A stretch of 64,000 nt of DNA. Origin: Plumapathes pennacea (Eukaryota > Cnidaria > Anthozoa > Antipatharia > Myriopathidae). Both the position numbers and the translations under genes were made by a program. Where the stretch lies: the NCBI GenBank assembly GCA_964036295.1, contig OZ038466.1, positions 18,657,097-18,721,096 of the forward strand, read 5' to 3'. Numbering within the stretch: position 1 is the first letter of the stretch; every line of letters starts with the position of its first letter. The notes beneath the pieces are model-generated. The model searched no databases and was not told where the DNA came from. It was given only the letters and a program-made list of their open reading frames with translations. Shown piece by piece: positions 58,201 through 64,000 of this stretch.

Positions 58201-59707
58201 TTTGCTGCAGCCATCTCAGTCGAAGTTAATCCACATGAAAAGCCTTGAGCCGGAGTCTGATTTTCAGAAGGCTCTTCACGGGAGTGCAGACGCGGGGCAA
58301 TGTAAGTAGTTTAAAGCTCGCTATACATCTATTTCTAAGGCGGTATTAGCATCACGGTTACCGTCAGTTTCGGTGTATCATCACCTTTAATGTCGCCATT
58401 GTCTTCGTTGTCATTGTCATTATTACCTTCGTCGTCATCGTCTTCGTTACGATCACTGTCGTTATCATCACCTTCGTCCTTACCACTGTCATCACCATCA
58501 TTAACGTATGGTCGTCATCAGTATCAGTTTCATTGTCATAATCATCCAACAGTCAAACCTCTATAAGCGGCCCGCTGTTAGGCGGTCACCCTCTATTAAG
58601 AGGTCACTTATCAAAGTTCCGGAATTTGCTTCATATATTTGCAAATTTTATTGTATATCACCTCTATTAAACGATCACCTAGTTAGAAAACAATGCGATG
58701 ACACGAAGATAGGCCAGGCATGTTCAGTTCTTTTAGAAGCTGATCAAACACAACATGTAATCAGTGTAAAAATTTTTAGGCCATTATTAGGCAGCGCACA
58801 TCAAATTCCTTATTTACCAGCTTACGTTTCAGTCAGCCACAATGTAATTAATAGTTAATTACCTGTTAGCAGACCTCTATAAAAAGGGTCAACCTCTGTT
58901 AAACGGTCAGTTGGCTATCCCCGAAGGTGACCGCTTAATAGAGGTTTGACTGTATTTCTCGTAAAACCATCATTATCATCATCATAATCGTCACTCGTTG
59001 CAGATGGCGCTGTTCTTGAGATGTTGAAGTCAATGGGCCCTTCTGCCATCGACTCCGAGATTAGATCTCTGGCTCCTGAAGCCGGTGGAGACATCAATCT
59101 CATGAAGAACTTCCTGGAGTTTGTGGAAGCTCAGCTGAAGATGAAGAAAGACTTTGAACTTGTAGAAGCATACATGGCACTATTTCTAAAGGTAAGCTGG
59201 GTTTTTCGGGAAGGGGAAGGAACGTTGTTGGGTATTTGGGTATTATATAAATGTATAAAAACGAAACTTTAGACAACCCATGATCACTTGCTCTCTCTGA
59301 CACTCTCTCTGTTCACATTGCCGTGACAACTGGGTGAATTATCCTTGTGCTTTGAACAGCCGGGCCCCATTTACATTTTTCAGGGGGGAGGGTGAAGGAT
59401 TAGCCTTGGACTGGACGGGAAGTTGCCTCCTGCGCAGACGCTCTGAGCTCGTGAGCGTCTGCACAGGAGGCTAGATGGGAAGTCGCCTTTTAATTAAAAT
59501 TAATTTCACCTTTCCAATAATGCGTTTTTGTTTTGTTGTTGTTGTTGTTGTTTTTAGGTGCACGGACCTATGATTGCACAACACGAAGAACTCACCGAGG
59601 CCGCCGGCCGCGTGCAGAGAGAGCACGACGCGGCCTGGACCCAACTCCAGGACCTGATGAACCAGTGTGCATGTCTGGTAAGCTACTTCAAGAGCGCCGT
59701 CATTTGA
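44474..59707 (+). CDS. WDR36: WDR36 / Utp21, small-subunit processome WD-repeat protein
   Basis: Twenty-four exons join in frame to 897 aa: 44474-44623, 44830-44857, 45308-45408, 45714-45828, 46500-46632, 48814-48868, 49021-49153, 49334-49509, 49892-50012, 50394-50459, 50786-50866, 51888-52030, 52706-52820, 53707-53789, 53920-54002, 54576-54684, 55296-55375, 56100-56207, 56700-56803, 57279-57445, 57763-57876, 58211-58301, 59004-59191, 59558-59707. The N-terminus (FRALGFVTNHVPLV) is the family signature. WD blades fill residues 25-640 (for example WNIKTNKLVYTF, IALWDLEDRQL, HSNRVTDM, SSMDSSVRTWDL). An acidic linker follows (exon 57279-57445), then the helical Utp21 domain to the C-terminus (LMKNFLEFVEAQL). 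Known role: U3 snoRNP processome and 18S rRNA maturation in the nucleolus. The ATG sits in a good Kozak context (AAGATGG). Introns are crowded with MITEs. Confidence 0.96.
45003..45148. repeat. Palindromic MITE in WDR36 intron 2
   Basis: TTCTTGGGTTGTAAT is mirrored by TTTGCAACCCAAGAA. The inner arms GCAGCCATGTTGGA and TCCAACATGGCTGC pair, with the loop near 45080. About 146 bp. Confidence 0.85.
46111..46351. repeat. MITE with GGGCCTGGTTTTTCAAAG ends
   Basis: GGGCCTGGTTTTTCAAAG and CTTTGAAAAACCAGGCCC are near-exact inverted ends, 241 bp apart. The inner arms (GATTAGGCTAATCCTGGATTAG and its approximate inverse) are also related. A diverged relative lies at 57893-58112. Confidence 0.88.
46916..48788. 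mobile_element. 1.87-kb TIR DNA transposon with THAP remnant
   Basis: Long, nearly identical terminal inverted repeats: the left starts AGTGCACATAAGCCTTCAGA and the right is its inverse. High identity runs for about 105 bp, to TTCTTATATTTTTTT. A second inverted block (TGACGTCAGAGGAGTGGCG near 47082, CGCCACTCCTCTGACGTCA near 48578) lies further in. TTAA flanks both ends (46912-46915 and 48789-48792); a TA duplication is also possible. Inside are short broken ORFs, a plus-strand CSCGNC-containing ORF (47424-47621) and a minus-strand THAP-like remnant. It lies in the WDR36 intron between exons 46500-46632 and 48814-48868. Its superfamily is unresolved: TTAA points to piggyBac, while THAP points to P-like or other THAP transposases. 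Confidence 0.88.
48290..48534 (-). pseudogene. Decayed THAP-type zinc-finger domain
   Basis: From the ATG at 48534: MPYRCVVGGCS, the first Cys pair of a C2CH THAP finger, then FYMFQFPND, like the family F-x-FP block. The KAKRVKWELT part appears in a second frame, and FRFCSAYFKPDDFD, matching the C-x2-H end, returns in the first. So at least two frameshifts interrupt it, and the final zinc-binding His is replaced by Tyr. It belongs to the surrounding transposon. Confidence 0.65.
49583..49860. repeat. Rearranged copies of the piggyBac-like MITE
   Basis: Two partial segments (about 49583-49690 and 49745-49860) carry family words: GGCAAGAAAATGAAAGAGAA in one, TGATTCTCACTACATCACTC and TTTCTTCTTGAATGGTTGG in the other. 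They lie in the intron before the exon at 49892. Confidence 0.6.
50552..50736. repeat. 185-bp TIR element bounded by TACAGT and ACTGTA
   Basis: CAGTAGAAACCCGCTATTTT pairs with the right end AGATGGCGGGGTTTTACTG, both flanked by TA. TA duplication and CAGT termini fit a Tc1/mariner-type MITE. The right end is 50 bp before the exon at 50786. Confidence 0.82.
51229..51868. repeat. 640-bp TIR element with internal repeats, next to exon 51888
   Basis: Outer ends CAGTCGAAGCTCTCTGGGCG and GGGAGCTTCAACTG (then TA) are inverted. The interior carries four to five variants of GGGCCAACTTTTTCCATGTAAAC and GACCCGGGTACCC words, like a second element nested inside. The right end lies 19 bp before the exon at 51888. 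Confidence 0.75.
52911..53017. repeat. 107-bp hairpin element
   Basis: AACAATTATTCGCC pairs with GGCGAATAATTGTT, and GTGAATAGCGGTGGATATTTACC with its near-exact inverse. Only a short loop remains near 52967. Confidence 0.88.
53018..53217. repeat. Inverted-repeat element with TTAGTATATACCAC ends
   Basis: TTAGTATATACCACACAAGT at the left and ACTTGCGTGGTATATACTAA at the right are inverted, about 200 bp apart. Directly adjacent to the hairpin at 52911-53017, so both may belong to one composite element. Confidence 0.8.
53304..53648. repeat. 345-bp TIR element with AGGCCCTGTTTA ends
   Basis: AGGCCCTGTTTATATGGATG at the left is mirrored by CATTCCATGTAAACAGGGCCT at the right. Inner arms are GGTGACCCTCCTAGAAGGGTC and its inverse, and GGGTAACCCTCC words repeat internally. 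It lies before the WDR36 exon at 53707. Confidence 0.85.
55162..55199. repeat. Poly(T) tract
   Basis: About 38 consecutive T in the WDR36 intron before the exon at 55296. Confidence 0.95.
56223..56400. repeat. GGAAG-rich purine tract
   Basis: AGGAAGGAAGGAAGG-type and GAAAGAAAG words run for about 180 bp in the WDR36 intron after the exon ending 56207. A CAA-rich patch follows at 56536-56570. Confidence 0.85.
57893..58112. repeat. Diverged MITE related to 46111-46351
   Basis: Starts GGGCCCGGTTGCTCGAAACT and TTAATCCAGGATTAACC; ends GCCTAATTGTGCTAACAATCAGGCCC. Same architecture as the 46111 element but eroded. The left end lies 16 bp after the exon ending 57876. Confidence 0.65.
58550..58952. 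repeat. 403-bp TIR element with CAGTCAAACCTCTAT ends
   Basis: CAGTCAAACCTCTATAAGCG pairs with GCTTAATAGAGGTTTGACTG (followed by TA). Repeated GGTCACC, CTCTATTAA and GCGGTCACC words occur inside. The right end is 51 bp before the exon at 59004. Confidence 0.85.
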
Positions 59708-60145
59708 GGAAGCAAAACGCTTGCTTAGATATGGACAGAACCATCTACAGACGGATAAACTGGGCAGACTCGGCCCAACGGCGAGCTGCTGGAAGATAAC
59801 CTTTGAAAGTGTTACCTTGGAACGAAGTTTCAAGTCTCACCCGCAAGGCATGAGGTTGGAAGGCCGCTGAATCAGCTGGTAAGGGCCGAACGCCGATGGG
59901 AAAGGATTTAAAAACATTTGTCATCTTAAGGGGCCTTCTCAGCCAGTCCTTTGCGCGCCGTAAATCCCGATCTGCCATTGTCAAGTCCCCGTTCAGTTGA
60001 CCTAAAAAGGCTATTTACCTCATTTACCATCTGTGTATTGTGTTGGAAACTAAACTGGCCGGAGATATTTTCAGATGAAAACAAAGACATTAGATTGGTG
60101 AGAGGACCCCTTTAAAATTGCCGTTGGGAAAAGCAGGGGAAGAAA

Positions 60146-60151
60146 AATAAA
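60146..60151 (+). promoter_or_regulatory. Candidate poly(A) signal of WDR36
   Basis: AATAAA 439 bp after the WDR36 stop, the clearest hexamer before the opposing KDM4 signal. Confidence 0.5.
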
Positions 60152-60189
60152 GACACGCAAATCAACGCGAAGAAATACCAGAAATTGGT

Positions 60190-60195
60190 TTTATT
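60190..60195 (-). promoter_or_regulatory. Candidate poly(A) signal of KDM4
   Basis: TTTATT on the plus strand (AATAAA on the minus strand), about 720 bp beyond the KDM4 stop and 39 bp past the WDR36 hexamer. Cleavage of the two messages would then fall in the same few tens of bases. Confidence 0.45.
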
Positions 60196-60917
60196 CTTGA
60201 ATAATCTGCTGGCAAACGTCCAAAAATATACGCATGAATGTTCAATCTCGACTGCGTTGGATCGGAGTTTTTTTTTTCTTTCAAACAATACTGTACGGCA
60301 AATTTCATAAAGAACTAGGATCACACTGCTAAATTAAATATGATTTTTTTTAAATATTTGCAAACAATAAATACGCTCTAAATCGACCTGGATCAAGGCT
60401 TAACGACTAGCTTCTGGTGATCAAAACTCCGATTCTTCTACGATGCACCGCCCGAACAATCGCATCATCCACTGTTGTACTCGGCCACTAAAATGGCGCA
60501 TTTCTGAAAAGTCTTCTTGGTTTCTGTTTGGCTGGCATGGTAACACTTATTCGCCTACTTCAGTCAAATGTTGATAGCAAAAGTGTTTTGAGTAATTTTA
60601 TACAAACAAAGCTGGCTGACTCCTATTCTAACAGTGTTATATCCTCGAGTCTGACATACCAGCGAAATAAATAAACCCCTATTGGGTTGAGGTTACAACA
60701 CAAATTTGAACAAAAGAAACTACTTCCCAAAAACATAGAAAGGGAAAATCACTAAACTCGTGAGGCGTGATTGGCTTGATGTGACGCAGATTGTGTCAAA
60801 ACACTCAAGATACTGTACTTCTGAAGATGTAAACTACTCTCAAATGGAGGAAAAGGTCGTTTCTCGAAATGTTGTGCAAAGACGAGTAAACGACGCTTAA
60901 TTGGAAAGCATTTGCGA

Positions 60918-63738
60918 CTACTCTCTGAAGCGAGGGTTGTCTCGTCGCCTCCTCTTGGTTCTGTGTTCAGGAGTGTCTTCCCAGTACGACAGGTTGGCTG
61001 TTAGTGTGGCGGATGACTGGAGGGGGCAAAAAGAGAACTGAGATGAGGAACAGACTTTACACATCTGAACAGAAAAGAGTCAACGGAATGCAAACAAGCA
61101 GAGCAAAAATATGACTAGACATACGATATTCGCATATGGCCACTCGCTTCAGTAATCGATTATGGATGATTGCTGTTTGAAGAGTACGGTATTTAATTTT
61201 ATCTGTTAATACTACCGGGCAGGTGAACGAAACATCGCACCGGTATCGCGAACCGTCATGGGTTCAATTAGCCCGGAAAAAGAAATCCGGACTTTGACGG
61301 GATCATTGCAACTGCTTTTAAGCAAGTTGCTTCATAACTGCGAGGGTCACTTTCACTACCATTTTCTAAACTGTGTCATACATTTGTGAAAAGAAAATTG
61401 TGGGATGATCGAGTGAAAATAGAGAACGGAATGGAACAAATTCACAGGACAACGGGATGGGATAAACTGGATCATTTTAGAAGAAGACTAAAAGTATCAG
61501 AAAATAAACTGCGTGAGACAGAGAACAGACTTGTGCCTAAAAAGAATGGATCGACGGAAAGGAAACGAACAGAGGGAACATATGATACGGTGCAAAACAG
61601 AAAATGGAGCAGGAGAATGAGCACAGCAGCGAGAAGAAGGACAGGTAAAGATAGAATACGTCGGAACGGGAAGGGACTGAGGAATTAACTCGGGACGGAG
61701 TTCAGGATGGATGAACTGTCTCACCATTCGTTGCCGCACTCTGTCGGGTAACTCCTCTCCTTCTTTGTAAACGTCTTCCCGACGAACGTTTAACCGTGAC
61801 TCGTCTTCAAACTCGATCTGCCAAGAAAGGCTTTCATTTAGTACCAAACTTACACCTCGAAGACGAAGAAAAACGTAATGCAAAGGCCCCGGATGTAGAC
61901 GTAGGGCAAAGTACTTAGCGCGGGAATGTTTGAGCTTGGCGCCAATATGGACTGAAAAGAAAGCTCGTCTAAGGGCTAGACATTACTCTTGGTGGACTCA
62001 TCGCATGGGATCCTGTCTCGTTTGTGTTACACCATTTCTTGGCCATCGCCTTGTCGTTCGTACCCTCCGTACTTTGTAATTACACTTGTGGTTTAGTCCA
62101 AACTAAAGTTGTCAAACCTTTTGCCATGCTTTGTAATCAAGACTGCGGCATTTGCTTTTAAAAGTGCTAAGAGACACGCTCTCATCCTCGTAAGAGCATG
62201 TAAACGAGGATGCCAAACTCTTCGGGACGCCATATTGACTGACGTCACGGACATGCGCACACAGCACGCCATACCTGGTACGTGATGTAAATGCGGCGTC
62301 CGCTGACTCGGGCTCGGTACGTTCCGTTGTCTTCTCTCCAGTTTACTTGAACCATAGTGCCCTCCGGAATGTCCCCAACACTACTAGCATATTCCTAGCG
62401 ATATACGATCAGACCACAGTCAAAAGATCTGCAGAATACACGTGGCAACAACAGGCAACGCGGAAATGGCCTATTTGATTCGATCTAAAGACGGACCAAT
62501 TTTTGTCAAACTGTCAAGTGAAACCTAAAATTTTGACCACTCAATTGAAAGCTCCGAAGCAATACATTAATTGTTGAATACAGGCATGTTCGCATTGTTT
62601 AGCAAAATAAACTAATACATTTCACTTTAATTCGGACAGAAACATGGCACTTTTAAGGGTGAAAAGTTTAGATGCAACTTGTAATCTTGGAGTTCAAGTA
62701 ACAATGCGGTTAGCAACTACTTTACGTAGCAACAAAACCACAGCAGCAAACATTAATGGATAAAGGAAGACCTTACACGCATAATTCATCCGCTAACCTG
62801 GATATCTTCTGGAGGCAAGTTTTCACAGAAAGTTCCATCATCAAAGCACACCACGTAAAATTCTTCTGACGTCACATTTAGGACAGAACCACGATAGTAC
62901 CTACAGGGGTGGGAACAAGCAATTTTAGAGTCAATCACGTGGGGCCCGATTTAACCAATCGATCAGAGAAAAACAAGGTTTAATTTGCTTCGCTCCTGAT
63001 TAGCCGAGAGGAAGGAGTCTCGTCTGATTGGTCACAGCGTGCTAGTTCCAATCAAAGAGCATCAAAACGAAAAACTGAACTAATCACAGTTATTTTACGT
63101 GACAATCTCAACATGATGGTTATGCGAACCTTGATGTCCTGACGAGTCGAGACGTTATGATGGAAATAGTGTCCTTGATACTAGCAAAAGGAAGGAACAA
63201 GTCTCACGCAACGCGTCCAAAACAAATAGTCCGTAACGTAAATTCTATTCAGTTGCTCTACCTACCTTCCATTCTTGTGTTTCGCGACTACACGCTCGTT
63301 GGGGCTCATTTCTGAAAAATCTCTTTGTTTCGCCTGGGGAGAGACAAGTAAAACAGTGTATTATTAGTTTCACTATTTAGCATCACGTCACTTTACAACA
63401 ATTACTAAAAGTAGTATGAAGCTATAAATTTGGGTATTCAAATCAAATCAATGCTAGTTTTAGGAAGAACAGGCTACCCTTGATGCCGTCCTGATGGCCT
63501 GGTGTAATCTTCAGCAGTGTAGTATTTGGGTCCTACTAAAGGTTCCGAGTGAATGACTCACCTTGAACCGGTCTCTTCGGTGTCGCTCGCAGAACGTCTC
63601 CACTGGCTGTGGCCAGTCATTCGGCTCCAAAGGGATCTCCGCCAAAACACAGCAGGTCACGTGAAACGACACGGCGCATTTTCCCGCGCAACACTGGATG
63701 CACGCGCTGGAGCCGGAGTTCCGACAAAAGACGCATTT
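60918..63738 (-). CDS. KDM4: KDM4/JMJD2-type histone lysine demethylase, C-terminal part (5' partial)
   Basis: Six exons join in frame to the stop: 63562-63738, 63266-63333, 62798-62900, 62275-62394, 61725-61817, 60918-61016; 219 residues. Order: the end of an extended PHD finger (CVFC, CIQCCAGKCAVSFHVTC, then PLEPNDWP and ERH) and a tandem Tudor pair. Tudor 1 reads VVAKHKNGRYYRGSV and FDDGTFCENLPPEDI; Tudor 2 reads MVQVNWREDNGTYRARV and IEFEDESRLNVRREDVY. The order and motifs are those of vertebrate KDM4A-C. A basic tail ends KRRRRDNPRFRE. Known role: JmjC demethylation of H3K9me3/K36me3, with the Tudors reading methylated H3K4/H4K20. The JmjN and JmjC exons lie right of the window. Convergent with WDR36. 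Confidence 0.92.
61386..61690. repeat. Purine-rich stretch in the last KDM4 intron
   Basis: A- and G-rich on the plus strand (GAAGAAGAC, GAGAGAAC, GGAAAGG words) over 300 bp. The open plus-strand frame is charged and low-complexity, and is a shadow of composition. Confidence 0.6.
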
Positions 63739-64000
63739 CTGAAGGACACAACAGAGATGGATCACTGTTTGATAAAATAAGAGCGTCAGCCGCTCGCAAC
63801 GGTACAGGGTGGGCCGTTTTCACGAACATTTCGCAGGAAAGAAAGTGCTCCCAAGTTTAGCGCGGGCTCGCGCGTACTATCTTACGTCAGTCTACATAGC
63901 CACGAAAGGAAAAGTCGGTAAATTGTGTTTGCAACTTTGCGAACGTGTAACGGCTTCGCTTGGATGAAGAGTCAAAAAATAAAATTGTCGCTCTAGATGG
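63739..64000. other. KDM4 intron running off the window
   Basis: No further KDM4 exon is recognisable upstream of the acceptor at 63739-63740. The next exon must lie beyond the right edge. Confidence 0.6.

Larger units (their letters stand above)
59708..60917. other. Convergent 3' UTR region of WDR36 and KDM4
   Basis: No coding exon seen. The 1.2 kb between the two stop codons holds facing poly(A) signals near 60146 and 60190. A second plus-strand AATAAA occurs near 60366. Confidence 0.6.

Overview
The window reads as part of an anthozoan cnidarian genome, most likely a stony coral. This is inferred from content: intron-rich, moderately AT-rich DNA with GT-AG introns and proteins close to vertebrate orthologues, an LLTP-type vitellogenin, and introns full of short terminal-inverted-repeat (TIR) elements. 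No species-specific marker was seen. Exon models were built by hand from splice signals, phase and protein similarity. In every multi-exon model the joined exon lengths preserve the frame.

Layout. (1) 388-4898, plus: the 3' seven exons of a dystrophin/dystrobrevin-family gene whose 5' part lies outside the window. (2) 6276-7980, minus: a two-exon multipass membrane protein of unknown family. It is head-to-head, 347 bp away, with (3) 8328-9092, plus: an intronless YIPF5 orthologue. (4) 11807-25689, minus: a complete 25-coding-exon vitellogenin of 1403 aa with signal peptide, LPD_N region, internal furin-type site and C-terminal vWD domain. (5) 28961-29953, minus: an intronless class A GPCR. 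(6) 32566-40744, minus: a ten-exon gamma-glutamyltransferase of 632 aa. (7) 44474-59707, plus: a complete 24-exon WDR36/Utp21 gene of 897 aa. (8) 60918-63738, minus: the last six exons of a KDM4-type histone demethylase (ePHD end, tandem Tudor), continuing past the right edge. WDR36 and KDM4 are convergent, with opposing poly(A) signals about 40 bp apart.

The genes do not form one pathway. They are yolk, glutathione metabolism, ribosome biogenesis, ER-Golgi traffic, chromatin, cytoskeleton and a receptor.

The most distinctive signal is the mobile DNA. There is a 1.87-kb TIR element with TTAA (or TA) flanks and a decayed THAP domain in a WDR36 intron. A family of about 205-bp piggyBac-like MITEs has eight or nine copies. 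There are several TACAGT...ACTGTA-bounded elements and a G/C-run MITE with an 8-bp target duplication. Many of these ends lie within about 60 bp of exons, some within 5-25 bp of splice sites.
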